Shown piece after piece: positions 11,359 to 24,600 of a DNA stretch of 64,000 nucleotides. The translations under genes and the position numbers were made by a program. Below the pieces are notes generated by a model. It made no database searches, was not told the DNA's origin, and saw nothing but the letters and a program-made list of their open reading frames with translations. Source of the DNA: Asterochloris sp. CNOR1 (taxonomy: Eukaryota > Chlorophyta > Trebouxiophyceae > Trebouxiales > Trebouxiaceae); assembly GCA_963969365.1 (NCBI GenBank), contig OZ017751.1, positions 2,046,001 to 2,110,000 on the forward strand, in the 5' to 3' direction. Position 1 is the first letter of the stretch; each line of letters begins with the position of its first letter.

Positions 11359-14300
11359 ATGGGCACCGCAGGGCTGCCCTATGGGCTGCAATCCATGCTG
11401 AAGGAAGGCCACCAGCACCTAGCTGGCATGGATGAGGCTGTCTACAGAAACATTGAAGCCTGCAAACAGATGTCTCAGATAACTAAGACGTCGATGGGCC
11501 CCAATGGTGAGTTGATCTATAGCTGCTGGGGAGAGGGGCTAGTCAGCACATGTTGACATGCACACCCGCTTGGCCTGTGTGTCCAACTTCGCAGCAGCTG
11601 GCATTGAATGTGAGGGAACACCTGCTTGCTGCAGAACCCAATGAGCTGAAGCGGCATGCCTGCTGGCGAATGCACTCGCCTTCTCTGCCACCGCACTGCT
11701 GTTTACATGGCATGCACCAGGCAGCTGACATGAGCAGCTGGCCCCTGCAGGGATGAACAAGATGGTCATTAACCACCTGGAAAAGCTTTTTGTGACCAGC
11801 GACGCCTCCACCATCATGAGCGAGCTGGAGGTGGAGCATCCGGCTGCCAAGCTTATAGTCATGGCGGCGGCGGCGCAGCAGCAGGAGATTGGGGATGCCA
11901 CCAACTTCGTGAACGCCTAAACTGGCTGGCAAATGCTTGCTATCATGATGCCTGCAGTGCTGCTCAGATTGAAAAACTGTCAGCTTTAAGCGGCTGTAGT
12001 GTGAGACATGCTCTAGCAGGCTGCTGCTGAGTATGAGCGCCTGAGAACACAGCCAGCAAACGCTGGCTGTCTTTGCTGGCTGTCTTTTGCTGATTGAGCG
12101 CCTGCAGTACCTAGCCTGTCTTGGCCAGCTTCTACCCGTTCTGCAATCTGCAGTGCATGGCCTTTGTCTGCAGGTTGCTTGCTGTTTGAGCACCTGCCAG
12201 GCAGAGTGAATGAGTACAGACAGAACGGCACAATTGCCGGCAGCGGCAGCTAGCCACTCAGGGAGTCAGCCGTTTGTTGACTGGCTGCTGCCTTGCAGAG
12301 GGCACAAGTTGTGGAGGCATGCTGGGGTTTGCTCCCATCACGACTAGCTGCCTGGCTGCAGGTGCTGTCTTTTGCTGGCGAGCTGCTGGCACATGCAGAG
12401 AGCCTCCTGCGGGATGGGTTGCACACATCAGAGGTGGCTGACGGGTATAGCAAGGCGTGTGTCAAGGTAAGCATCGGCTTGCACCCCGCCAGAGGACAGC
12501 TGCTACTGGTGTCTGGGATATTCATGCTGCCTTGCAATGCAGCCCCATTGGGCCCCAATCACGCTGCTGTGCTGCAGGCGCTCTCAGTGCTTGACACACT
12601 GGTCGTGGATGGCACAGAGAAGCTGGACGTCAGAAATAAGAATGAGGCACGTCTGCTCTGAATTGTCTGCGTGCCTGCACAAGTGCAGAGCAACTGGCTT
12701 GCCAGTGTCCAGGCGCTGGCCACTTCCCCTTCAGTGGCAGTGCATATGAAAAACAGTCAGCTAAGCTGTCTACAGGTCATGCAGCCCTGCCCAGTCCCTT
12801 ACAATTGCCTGCTGACTGCTCAGGTGATGAAGCGCATCAAGGCTTCAGTGTCCAGCAAGCAGCACGGCTTTGAGGACCTGCTGTGCCCACTGATTGCACA
12901 GGTGTGCTGCTGTCTGGTGCTCACAAAGGCCGACGCTGCACTGTACACTTGCACTGGTCTGCAGTCTGTTGGTGTGTGGCAGCAAGTCGATCCTGCAGCA
13001 CTTGGCATGCGAGTGCTCAACTTGGCCACCCCAAGTAGCCGCCACCCAGCCAATCTTTCCCTGTGCAACACACTGCCATAGCTTACCTCCTGTGCAGGCC
13101 TGCATTGAGGTTTGCCCCAAAAACCCCACCAGTTTCAATGTGGACAACGTGCGCGTGGTCAAGTTGGTGGGTGGCGGCATGCACGGCTCCAGCGTGGTGA
13201 AGGGCGTCGTCATCAAGCGCGACACCGAGGGCACCGTCAAGAACATTCAGGACGCCAAGGTAGCCGTCTTTGCGCAGGGGATCGACACCTCCACCACTGA
13301 GACCAAGGTCAGCTGGGCTGCTGGTGGAATGTATGTGATAGTCTGGAGTGTCTGGAGTGTGCTGCTGACAGGGTGGTGCTGAGACTGGTACCCAGCAGCA
13401 GCTGTGAAGCTGAACAAGACGAGCTGCTTGTACATTGCTTGTGCTAGCATCACCACATATGCTTGTCAAGGAACCACCTCTGCCCATGTGACAGCTGACT
13501 GCATCGCACTTTCCGGCCCTCAACATGTTGCTGTTGCCTGGTGCAGGCCACGGTGCTGATCCACAGTGCCAAGGAGCTGGAGTCCTATTCCACAGGGGAG
13601 GAGGATAAGATTGAGCAGATCATCAAAAGTATCAAGGACAGGTGGGCAGGGCTGATCCCTGTGCTAAGTCCTTGTCGCGTCTATGTATGTGCAACAGATA
13701 AAGCAGTAACAGAATGAGAGCTGTGCTTGGCCTTCACCCTGCTTTTTGTCCAGCAGCTGCATACTGGTGTTCAGCCCCAAAGCACATCATAGCTTGGCCC
13801 CATTGATTGCATGCAGCAGCGTTGGGCTCCCATGGCTGTCATCCCTGTCAAGTCGTAGTCTGAGACGTTGCTGTGTCGCTGTGCTGCAGTGGTGCCAAGG
13901 TGGTAGTGGCGGGCAATGCCATTGGGGAGATGGCCATGCACTTCATAGAAAAGTATGGGCTGATGGCCATCCGCATCCCCTCCAAATTCGACATGCGCAG
14001 GCTGTGCAGGTGGGGGCAGGCCGCTTGTGCAGCATGAGGATGCAGCGCTTTACCTGCTGAATCAGCACATCAAGCGGCTTGCAAGCGCTGCCTGCTAATG
14101 AAGGGAGCATGTTGATTAAGCAGGGTTCTAGGCTTGCTGCAAGGGATCTGCTGACCGTTGCCAACAGTGTATCTGTCCCCTGCAGAGCGACTGGAGCAAC
14201 AGCTTTGGTGAAGCTGGGTGCTCCTACAGCAGATGAGCTGGGCTACGCCAAAAGCCTGGCCGTGCAGGAAATTGGTGGCGCCAACGTCATTCTGCTTGAG

Positions 14301-15533
14301 CAGGACGCAAGCCAGGGGCAGGTCAGTCCAAAATCAACCCCCGCCTGTTACTGCAGCTGCTGGTATACTGTCGTGAAGGAGTTTGTTACGGTGAGTGTAT
14401 CCTGGCTTCCTACACAAGCCATGTTGTTGGTGCCTGCTTTTTTGAATGTGGAAGCTGTGCAGCAGCTGTGGCCTGACCTGCGGATGCACTTGCTCGTGCA
14501 CTTGCTGTGGCTTTGCACCAGTAAATTTGGCAGCTGCAGGCTGCCTTCCTGGCATTCACACTCTGCAGCGACAATGCCCCTGGCTGCAGGTGTCCACTGT
14601 GGTTCTGCGCGGCAGCACAGACAATGTGCTGGATGACCTAGAAAGGGCTGTGGATGATGGTGTGAATGCCTACAAGGTAAGCACGCCCTGCACCGGGCAT
14701 GCCTGGGGGCCCTAGCCCCTGCACCAGGCTGCCTGAGGTCACTTGTGAGTCCCGCTGGGGCAGCTCAGGCTCACAAGAGGGATGGCATGAGTTGCCTGTA
14801 TCTGATGGGAGCATGGCAGGGAGGTCACAACCTGCAGTGCTGGCAGTGTCTGTTCTGCAGGGCCAGCCATCTTTGCAGCTGAGCTCGAACCACCGCAGAT
14901 CTCCCTTGCGCTTGTGCTCGCTTGCAGGCACTGTGCAAGGACTCACGCATGCTTCCCGCTGGCGGAGCACCTGAGCTGGAGCTGGCCAAGCAGCTGCAAG
15001 AGTTTGGGCGCAGAGAGACTGGCCTGGCACAGTATGCCATTGCCAAGTTTGCAGAGGCGCTGGAGGTCAGCATGTATCATGGGTTATGGGGTGTGTGTAC
15101 ATCCCTTCCCAATTCCAACAATGCTTGATGGGCAAGCGAAAAGGCTGGTCCTGCATTGAGCTGTGCATCTCAGCTTCTTTGCCTTTCCCAACTTTAACCA
15201 GTGCTACAAGTTCAGGCTACCCCATCCATGTTGCCGCAGGTTGTACCCCGCACCATCGCAGAGAATGCTGGCCTGAATGCAACTAGTGTGATGTCGTCCC
15301 TGCATGCTGCCCATGCCAGTGGGCAGCAGAGGGCAGGGCTGGACATCGAGACTGGGGAGCCTAGGGACCTGACAGGGCAGGACTTGTATGACCTTTACTC
15401 TGCAAAGTGGTGGGCGCTCAAGCTCGCCACGGATGCGGCTGTCACAGTTCTGAGAGTAGATCAGATCATCATGGCCAAGCAGGCGGGCGGCCCCAAGCCA
15501 AGAGGCCCTGGAGCAGCAGATGATGACGACTGA
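11359..15533 (+). CDS. CCT8: CCT8, T-complex chaperonin subunit theta
   Basis: Subunit theta of the cytosolic group II chaperonin TRiC/CCT, which folds actin, tubulin and many other proteins using ATP. Twelve exons are read in order: 11359-11508 (AVYRNIEACKQMSQITKTSM, GPNG), about 11753-11911 (GMNKMVINHLEKLFVTSDAS), about 12360-12467, about 12580-12646, 12824-12901, about 13099-13308, about 13547-13641, about 13890-14010, about 14187-14321, about 14589-14676, about 14929-15065 and about 15240-15533. The nucleotide loop reads GDATNF where most CCT subunits have GDGTN. Plant theta subunits also vary at this site. The equatorial signature LRVDQIIMAKQAGGPKPRG near the end is typical of theta, and an acidic tail closes the protein. 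Length and collinearity suggest a complete gene. The intron after 12646 uses a GC donor. Confidence 0.95.
12647..12823 (+). other. GC-AG intron in CCT8
   Basis: After KLDVRNKNE the intron starts GCACGT and ends CTCAG, and the next exon starts VMKRIKASVSSKQHG. Plant theta subunits read straight through this junction, so the GC donor is well supported. Confidence 0.75.
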
Positions 15534-16418
15534 TGGGCATGAAAACTCATCTGCTGTGCATTTCAGCAGAACAATGAGACACATTGTGCATTTGGCTCTG
15601 AACAAATGCCTCAACAGACGCCAGCATCACGTAGGAGCAACAGCTAAGGGCATTGGAAGACATTTCTGAGCGGTGCAAAACAGGTGTGGTGTGTTAAGGG
15701 AGATCAGGTTCTTGTCCAGTCATGTCATGCAGCGCTTGTTTGTATATTGCTTGGCTCAAGCCCAAAGCCTTGGATAAGCACTTTCAACTGTGCAGGAGCC
15801 TGTTACTTGTGCCACTGGAAGTCGCATGCCACTCTGCATGAGACTGCATAGTGCATTCACAGCATGTCACTGCAATAGGGCGATGTGGCAGGAGCCTGCC
15901 TGCAGGCTCTCAGCCTGGGATGGCACTCACTTCCTGGGGCCAGCAAGGCACAGACAAACTTCACAAACTCTGCGCATCTGCCTTGGACAGCGTCTGCCAG
16001 CGCGGCCACTACTATCCTGGCATCTGCCTGATCACAGCTTGGATGTGATGAGCACAGACCTGAGCTTTCGTCTGTGCCATGAGGTCAAGATGTATTGCCG
16101 TCAGTCAGCCAGCATCAACACGTGTGCATCAGAGCAGAAGCCTGTTATCGTGCTATGAGAAGGGCATCTCACTACTGAAGGGGCAGCACTTCAGGTCAGG
16201 AGGAGCATCTGTGACATTGATGGGTGCTGCTCTCAGGCAATGGCAATCACAACTGTGACATGGCAATCAGATGTCCCAGAAGACCAGTCGGTCATTTCAC
16301 AGCACAATTTTGCTGGTTGATCTCTGCATATGGGGGCTGCCTCTTCAAATTGCAGCCATATGAATTGTACAAGCATGCAGCGGTGCGGGAAGATTTTTCA
16401 GGGAGTTCATGGCAAAGC
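15534..16418. other. 885-bp convergent intergenic region
   Basis: This region lies between the stop of CCT8 (+) and the stop of the Tim44-like gene (-). Open frames here (for example around 15790-16150) have no ATG-led domain or coding-like composition. It should hold two long 3' UTRs. Nothing else is seen. Confidence 0.4.
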
Positions 16419-18472
16419 TCAGTCAGTGAAGACGACCACCCAAGGCAAGTCTGCTCCAAATTCACGCACAGGATATGTCAGACTTGGCAGGGGGCCTCTG
16501 GCAAACATCCATGTGCTGCAACGTCGATCTAGAGTTTCCCTGATGAGGTCTCCAGTTACAAAATCCCTCGTCTACATGTGCCGCACAAGAGATGAGCACA
16601 AGCTGCAAGGCCATGCTCTCAGCCTGCAAATGCTAAAACACAGCATAAGGCATGAGGCAGAGTGTCCCCACCTCAAGGACAAAGGAGCAGCCACTGAACC
16701 TGACACGAATTACAAGCGAGCTGCCGCCCACCATGCCCTGCCTCAGGTCAGCCAGGAAAGACTGCTGCGCCTCTCTGGCATCTGCAGGCAGCAGGCGCCT
16801 GCCGAAGCGCTGTCTTTGAGCACATCACAGCACCTGACAGTGTCACACCAGTCAGGCTGCAGCTCATGCATGCAGCTGTGTCCGTGAGCCGGTGGGGCTC
16901 GCGTCAGCAATACTGGCACTCACCCACTTTCTCAGGGCAGTCCTGGTTCTCATCGTCTGCAGCAATGCCAGGCATGGGCACCAGGCTACGCCCCATTTGT
17001 GCGCGTGCCATGTTGTGACGTGCCCTGCATGCAGCACACCAGCATTTCCGCTTGCGCTGTGGCCCAGTGGTGGTGCAGTTCAGCTCACAAGCTGGGTACT
17101 GTGGCCTGCCTCACACGAATTTTCTGGGCACGATACCCCAGCCAACAATGCTGGGCTGCCCAGGGTTGGCAGATCCAGGCCGGATGCGACAGCGAAGCTT
17201 CTTGTCCTCATTTGCTCCGATGTCATGCCTACAGGCACCTGTCTGTGCATGTCAGCTGGGCAGGCGGCAGGCCCATGAGGTGCCCCGTGCACGTTGTTGA
17301 GGGGATCAAGTCTGAGGGGATCAAGAGCAGAGGGTGGTGCACTTACGCGTAGGCGTTGAGCACTGGGAGCGACACCATTGCGGCCAGGTCTCTTGTGCTG
17401 TGCATGCTCTCGTGCACTGCAGGGCAGGCAACAGAGCAGCATGAGTGCAGGGGATGCACAGTCAGTCCTGAGAGGGAACAGCGGCCCCTCCAGAGCAGCC
17501 AAGCAGGGCAGCAGGCTTGGGTCACAAGCCAGAGCAAACTCTTGACAGCATAAGAGCAGGTTCTGATCTACGGCTGCCATGCACCTGCCACAAAGGCGCC
17601 TTTGCAGCCCTCCAGAAACTGCGAGGCATCAAACTCTTCCTCAATGACCGTTGGAATGAGGGACACTGCCGTCCGTGCCTGCAGGGAGGCGGGGGACGCT
17701 GAACAACCCTCTGGGCCTGCAAATTGACGGTGCCCCTAGACATGTCTCCATGGCCAACTGCTTGCATGCGTCATCGCTACAGCAGGATGAATGTGGCATG
17801 CTCGCTCACCAAGATCCTGTGGAGTGGCCAGACTAACAGATCCTTTACCTCCTTCAGCAGAGTGTCCTGTATGACCTGCTGCTTCACTGCAAGGGCAGAA
17901 ACAGGCGCTGCTGAGCTGCAAAGCTCTGGAAACCCCAGGTTGGCAGGAGGATGCATGGACCGCAGACAAGCGAGCACAGTGTGCACCAAAATGTTGTGCA
18001 ACCCGTGAGCGAGCAGAGAAGTTTTGAATCCTCACCTGGCTTATGTCCAGGACCCCCTTGAGAGGCCGCTGTTTGTCCAGGTTGCTTCGTGGCTTGGTGC
18101 AGTGGTGTGATTCTCTGCTGCTTGTCAGCAGCTGTATCGCCCTGGCATAGTAGTGCTGTCAGTGGCTGCTCTGGAAGCTGCTGGGAGCACTTGCCTACAC
18201 AACTTGCCGTCACAGCTGCTGGCAAACATATGAGGCTCTGCAGCCCCAGACGCAAGATGTGCAGCGGCCTTATGTATTGCACTACATCAGCATTGCCCTG
18301 CACAGCGTCATGGTTGTGCTGTGCAGTGAGGAAACTTCAGCTCATCCACCCTGGCGTGGGCTCTGCCTGCAATCACCTGCCAGAGAGCCCCTGCTGCGTT
18401 TGCTTCAGCTGCTGGTGCTAGAATGTCAGCCCAGACTCTGGCTCGCTGTGGTCTGAGCAGGGCTGCAGCCAT
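16419..18472 (-). CDS. Tim44-like domain mitochondrial protein
   Basis: Probably a mitochondrial membrane-associated protein with the Tim44/mL45 fold, acting in import, or in attaching ribosomes to the inner membrane. The start at 18472 (MAAALLRPQRARVWADIL) resembles a presequence. Phase-consistent exons are 18472-18377, about 18295-18036, a short one encoding KQQVIQDTLLKE near 17885-17850, about 17705-17605 (EEEFDASQFLEGCKGAFV) and about 17418-17348 (HESMHSTRDLAAMVSLPVLN). The EFLxGC-AFxxVHE pattern is typical of the domain. Near the C-terminus, exon about 16803-16672 gives SSLVIRVRFSGCSFVLE. The last exon, 16571-16419, gives CSTWMFARGPLPSL and ends at WVVVFTD, the usual closing strand. I could not settle the exon or exons between 17340 and 16810. 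Whether it is Tim44 proper, mL45 or a related plant Tim44-like protein is open. Confidence 0.7.
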
Positions 18473-18605
18473 AAAGAGAGCGCACCGCAGGCAATAAATC
18501 AAAATCAATGATGGTATGGCAAGCCTGTGCTAGCAGGCAGATCCAAGCAAGTGACCCTGCTTGGCTGGCAATTTTTTCGGCAGGAGGTCAGATAGGACTA
18601 GCCAC
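18473..18605. promoter_or_regulatory. short divergent spacer, Tim44-like / synergin-like
   Basis: This is the space between the Tim44-like start (18472, -) and the outermost plausible ATG of the synergin-like gene (18606, +). If the plus gene starts instead at 18793 or 18867, the spacer is up to 394 bp. Confidence 0.4.
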
Positions 18606-21600
18606 ATGTGCAATCCTCTCACACTCAATCCCTCATCCTCAGCAGCAGATTGCCTGACCCAGCAGAACTGCGATGTTGATCAGCCAGATCGCGTGCAGAT
18701 TGTGACCTCAGCTGCACAGGTAATCCCCAACCTTTGGGCTGCCAATGGCCCAGACGAATGCCAGACTGATAGCTCCCTCCTCACACCAAAGATGGCTCCT
18801 TCCTCAACCCAGACATTGTCGTCAGGGATGATCAAATCTGCTGCAGGCCCAGGTGACACCCCCAGCATGGTGTCTGTCAAGGAGCGCATCGCTGCTGAAA
18901 ATGCAGCAGCCCAGGAGAGGGCTACAAGAGCCGAGAAGTTTGGCAGTCGGCGCACCAGCTCTGGTACCCCCTGCATGCTGTCTTGGCAGCATCAGAGACG
19001 CAGTCCTGCCACAGACATCTCAAAGTATTGCACAGGGTCCATATTGGTATCATCGACGACTGCAGCAGTGCACAGGCTTGGTGATGGAGCCCATCATGCT
19101 GCATGCACCTCATGCCTGTGACCACACAGTGGCTTACTCGCTGGCCCTCGTCAGTGAGGAGTCTGGTCCTGTCTGCTGCAGGGGACGTGCCCTGGCCTCC
19201 AGGAACCACCACTCCGCTGCGCTCGGGAAGCCTGAGCCGCGCTGGCTCTGGGACGCAGCCCTCCCCAGTTGCTGCCCCGGCAGAAGCCGCACTCGAGCGT
19301 GTCCCTTCGCCAGCGGGGCTGCTCTGGGGCCAGGGAACGGGCACACCCATGGCTGAGGCCAGGGAACCATGTGAGGAGACCCTGTCGCAGGCTGCAGCAG
19401 CCAGGGCGGCCCTGCTGCAGGCATTTGATGCCAAGGCGCAGGGCCCTGGGGCAGCAGCACCATCAGAGGGGACGCCCCAGGCGGCAACGGCCAGAGCCGC
19501 CCTTCTGCGGGCCTTTGATGTGGCCGCCAGCAGGGCCGTGCGGGAGGCACCAGGTCAGCACCAGTTGTTGCAGGGATCAGCCTGGCCTACAGAGTATCCC
19601 GTGCTGTTTGCTGTCCACCTCACCTCCGACTAAATGAGCAAATGAGCTGCCCCATGCGCAGATACTGGGGCCACAGATTCTGGGTCGCAAGCAGCCACGG
19701 CTCGCGCTGCACTCCAGCGCGCCTTCCAGGCTGAAAACACCGGCGCAGCCGCAATCCGCAGCGCCGTGGCCGATGGGGCCATGAGTGAGTCTCAGGCCGC
19801 AGCTGCCCGCAATGCGCTGGCAGAGGTCTTTGATGCCGGCAAGGCCGCTGCAGCAGGGGGCCCTGCTGTGCGGGAGACCGGCACGCAGGCAGCAGAGGCG
19901 CGCGCAGCCCTCCTGAAGGCGTTTCACGCCAGCGAGCAGGCTGCTGCCCGCCCGGCGGCCTCGGATGCTGGAGGGGTGCAGGCAGCAGCTGCGCGAGCAG
20001 CCCTGCAGGAGGCCTTTGCCCGCAGCAGCAGCCTGAGGAGCTCTTCTGAGGACCAGCAGGTGCAGGGGTACCCAGGCCAGACTGTCAGCATGCCTTGTTG
20101 GTGTGGAACCTTCAGCCTGCTGCTTGTACACCTGACTTGCCCTGCTTGACTGGCTGCACGCTGCCACCTTGCCATCATGAAAGGTCTGCTGCTGCCTGCC
20201 CTGCCTCGGCCTGCAGCTCACTCCATTCCTTGGCTCCTCTCAAGCCCAGCACACCTAGGTGCAGTGCAGTGTGAAGCTGATCTGCTTACAGCACTTGCTG
20301 CACGGCCTACCTGCAGGTGATTTTGAGCTCTGAGGCTGCTGCCCACGCAGCTGCTGCCAGAGCTGCAGTGCATGAGGTGGTGGAGAAAGGGGAGAAGGAG
20401 GCCGCAGAGGCAGCCGCCCTGCCCCAGCTGGAGCAGATGCGCTCAGCAGCAGGCTGCACTGGCAGACTGTCCCCATCACGCGCCAGTGCTGGAGTCCAGG
20501 AGCTCCCAGACGTATCAGCGGCGGGGACTGCTGCTGCCGAGACACAGGGCTTGACTGTTGTAGACCTGCCTGTACCGCCAGAGGGGACTCGTGGGCAGCC
20601 GCAAGACGCTGCTGACTTTCTGTGGAATGCTCAGCAAGCGGCAGAGCAGGTTGAGGTGATAGGCATAGTCTCAGGGCTGCAGCCTGCGCTGCAGCAACCC
20701 CATAGCCAAGCCCAGCAGGGGCCAGGCAGCACTCCTGTGGTGTTGGCAGCCACCACAGCTGGCCAGGCTGCTCAGGTGGCTGATGCTCAGAGTGCAGAGC
20801 CAGAGCACATGCCCGATGCGACTGCTGCTGCTGTACACAGCCCCCTTGCGACACATTCCATGCCAGAGCCCCTCGTGGTCGCAAGCCCACATGCTGAGAG
20901 AGCCACCGTGCTCAGCACAGATGCTCAGCTTCCGGATGGGCTGCAGCCTCACGAGGGCGCTGCTGACCTGGCAGCAGGTGGCGACCCAACAGAGGGCTGG
21001 CCCCAGGCGACACCATTAGCAAAGCCTGCTGTGGCTCACCCATCAGAGGCCCCGTCAAGCAGCAGAGTGCCAATGGTGGAAGTGTCTGAGCCGCAGGCTG
21101 ATACTGGCGGCAAGGCTGCAGCATCGGGCGGTGTTGACTGGGGAAAGGACGCCTCTGCAGGTGCAAAGGCACCAGAGCCAGCATTAGGCAGGCCCCACAA
21201 GCCTGCTGCTGCTGCTGCTGGCGCCTTGCCTGCGCCAGAGGCTTTATCAACCGATGCGGTTGTCCCTGAAACAGGCGCCAGCCACATTCTGGGTGCTGCT
21301 GGTGCCTCAGATGCTCAGGCCACGGTCCGAGACCCAGGAAGTGCTGCAGAAGCAGGCCTGCGCCATCAAGCCAGTGCCTCCACAGGGAGCAAGAGTCCTG
21401 CCAGCAGCGACCACGACTGGGGCACAGGTGCCTTTCCAGCTGACATTCCTGACGAGGACCAAGTGCCAGGCATCGCCGGCAGCCTTGGTGACGCTGAAGT
21501 GGGGCCCGCCCACGCTGAGGCAGCTGCATTGGCAGCCACGTGGAACTCCCTACCTGCGCCTGACCAGGCGGGCAGCAGCAGGGCTGCTGCTGACCAGCAA

Positions 21601-24600
21601 CAGCTTGCTGATGAGTGGGGCGAGGATGCCATTGCTGCTGCTGAGGCACCGGCGGGTGCAGCAGGTCCCTTAGCTGCTGCTGGCCATGCGGAGGCCGCTG
21701 CAGAGCCATCAGTCTCGGCTGGGGGTTCTTTGCCGGCTCCTCAGGGAGCACATGGCAGCCCCACTGCTGCCCAGGAGTCACTGGCAGTCCAGCCTGACAA
21801 CGACGTGGGAGGCGAAGATGCGTTTGCTGCTGCTGAGGCACCCGAGACCGTTGCACGACCCGGTGTGTACCCAGCTGCTGCTGACAACCTGACAGCACAG
21901 CAGGCAGCCACCTCAGGACAAGGCAATGTGCCCAGTGAGGGCTCTGGTGCACTCGTTTGCGGCACAGCAGCAACCAGCGGCTCTGAGTCTCTGCCCGAGG
22001 GTAACATTGACAAAGTTGCTGCTGCTGATGGTGCCAATGAGCGTCAGGATGTGTCAGCAGAGCAGGCAGCGGAGGATGACTGGGCAGAAGATGACTTTGT
22101 GGCTGGTGGAGTGCTGCCAGAGCAGGACCAGGCTGCAGCAGAGCTGCTGCCTGGCCCCCGCACGCCTGGCAAGGCTGCCCCTGCAGCTGGCAGCACTGCT
22201 CAGACCCCTCGTGCGCCTGCTGTCTCTGAGATTGAGCCAGCAAAAACGCAGGAGCAGGAGGACTGGGGGGATGATGATGGCTTCGGCGACTTCAACGATG
22301 CTGCCGACGCCTCAGCTTTGGAACAGGAAGCAGGTGACGCACACGCGAGGCCTCTGCTGCAGCACCCCCTGGCGCCAGGCACACCCTGTGTGTGGCAAAG
22401 CGCATGCCTCGCTTTGAGTCCGCAACTGCAGGCATGGCTTTCACAAGCTGCCAACTGGCCTGCGCCTACCTTGGTTGCCTGACAGATGCGCAGAGAGGTC
22501 ACCATAGATTCTGCCTTGGGGGTGCCAGGCCCGGTTGAGGGCTAAGTTTTGCACAACTCCACCCCACCTGATCCTGTAGGTCCTGCTGCGTCTGCTAGGC
22601 CCCCGAGGCCGCACCGGCCTGCCGCCCCAGGCCAGCCTGCCAGCCGTGCTGCCCAGCCTGCTGCTGCGGGAGGTGCTGTGGACCTGCTGAGCCTGAGGGG
22701 GCCAGACTACCAGGCAGCTGTCAGGAAGCTGCTGCAACCCCTCACCGCAGCACATCACACGCCTGGCCCAGAGGCCCGCACCAGTCAGCAGCGGTGGGGA
22801 TCTCAAGACTCAGAAGCTCTGAGGCAACAGCAGACCTCAGAGGAGTCTGGGGTTGGGCAGGCGCCGGGAGGCTCAAGCGGGGCAGGGGCAGGCGGCGCGC
22901 AGGCAGTGGGTGGAGGGGGGCATCCGGCCGCCAGGCCTCTGCAGGAGCTGTTGCAGCAGCATGCCGGCCTGGGGCTGCTGGGCGGTGCCCTGCACCGGGC
23001 TGGCCTGCTGGAGGGCCCTGCACTGACAGCCCAGCAGTCTGCAGAGGTGAGGGACTATGACGTGATCGGGCCTTGTGATGGTGCAGCCTGCCGCGCCTTG
23101 TGGCTGATGTCATCAGGATCTGGCTTGGCAGATTTCTGCCAAGCCAGGTCCCATCGTGATTTGGACAGCTGCAAGGCGGCTGAGAACTGGTGTCTGTGAT
23201 CCTCTGTTGGTTGATCTGCCCCTAAGGCAGCGCCCCATTTGCGCTGTTCAGCTGCATTGGTTGTCGACATCAGGCTTGTCCAGCTCACTGAGCCCTTGAC
23301 CCTGCCTTGGGCGGCCTGCCCTGCAGATGAGGGCGGCCTGCCTGCCCCGCCTGGCGTGGAATGGTTGTGCTGCAGAGCAGCGGCTCCTGAGCAGGCTTGG
23401 GCTGGCCGAGGCGGCGCGGCAGGCAGAGCTTGCTGCCCAGGAGCAGGTCAGGCGGGCCAAGGAGCGGCGCACCTCCTCAGGCAGGGCTCCCCACATGATC
23501 CTGTGTTCTGCCAGATCAATAACAATGTACACCGATTCAGCCCAGCGGTACTCATCGTTGTGGCCCACCCATCCTGCCTGGCATACGCAGCAGCCTAGGA
23601 GCAGACTAGGGGGTGTGGCCTTGCATTCTCTGAGCACTTGCAGGTCCACTGTGCCTAGCACTTGGCATGTATCATGATGAGCCAGCAGCTTTGCTCGCCT
23701 GTCAGAGAATGGCCCCAAGAGTCCCATTAGACGGATGTGCAATGGTGTGGTCTGCGTCAGCTATCTGCGATTGCCCCTTTTTATGAAGGTTTGGCAGCCC
23801 AGATGCACATTATGCTGCAGGGAGGCTGGGCTCTGCCCCTGGTGGGGAGCGGCGGAGCGAGCTGCCGATGCTCAGGCGCGACAGCAATGCGGGCCTTGCA
23901 TCTGCAGGCAGCTTTGCTGGTGGCCCTAGCGAGCAGCAGGGGCGGCTATTCTCGGCTGGCACTGCTGATCTGAACCTTGACTACTTTGACACTCTAGGTC
24001 AGCCCCCTGGACATTGTACGCTGCTCTGCACCATGCCGCCTCTAAGCCAGCTCACGTGCTGCCTAGCTGCTGAAATGCAAGCCAGGCGTGGCCTTGCTTG
24101 CACTTTGCACTTGCAGCTTGCGTGTGTCAGGAGCAGCTCTGCTCCCTGAGGCCCTGATGCACAGAAGCACTGCTGGGAGATGGTGTCGCAGCAGGGCAGC
24201 GTGTGCTGCAGGGCTGGCGAGCGGGACTAAAGCTCAGCCAACCAGGCCATCACAGCCGCCATCAGCCCAGCTGGCGCCGCCCCCATCCTCCCCTCCTGCA
24301 GCACCGCCCCGCCTTTCAGACACTGCCGCTGCCAGCTCCGGAATTTGCGCCACCAGCAGCACCAGCTCAGGCCCCCAACAGCCCAGCCCGGAATCTGGTC
24401 CTGAGCAGGCAGGGTCGACAGGCTGGAAATTTCCTGCCTTGAGTGACAGCACTGCTACTCAGACGCCACAGGCTGCCAGCAGCGGGAGGATGCGGGCACT
24501 GGAGTTGTCCGCCAGCAGCGCAAAGACGCCGGTGCCTGAGTCCTCTGCCAGCAGCACAGGCCAGGAGCACATCAGCAGCAGCACCAGTGCTGCTGCTGGA

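Noticed and set aside
15600-16200. Plus-strand open frames after CCT8
   Set aside because: There is no start, domain or splice pattern. The region is better explained as 3' UTR.
20912-22243. 443-residue minus-strand open frame
   Set aside because: It lies antisense to the long synergin-like exon, is Gln/Pro/Leu-rich as expected from complementing GC-biased Ala/Glu codons, and has no domain.
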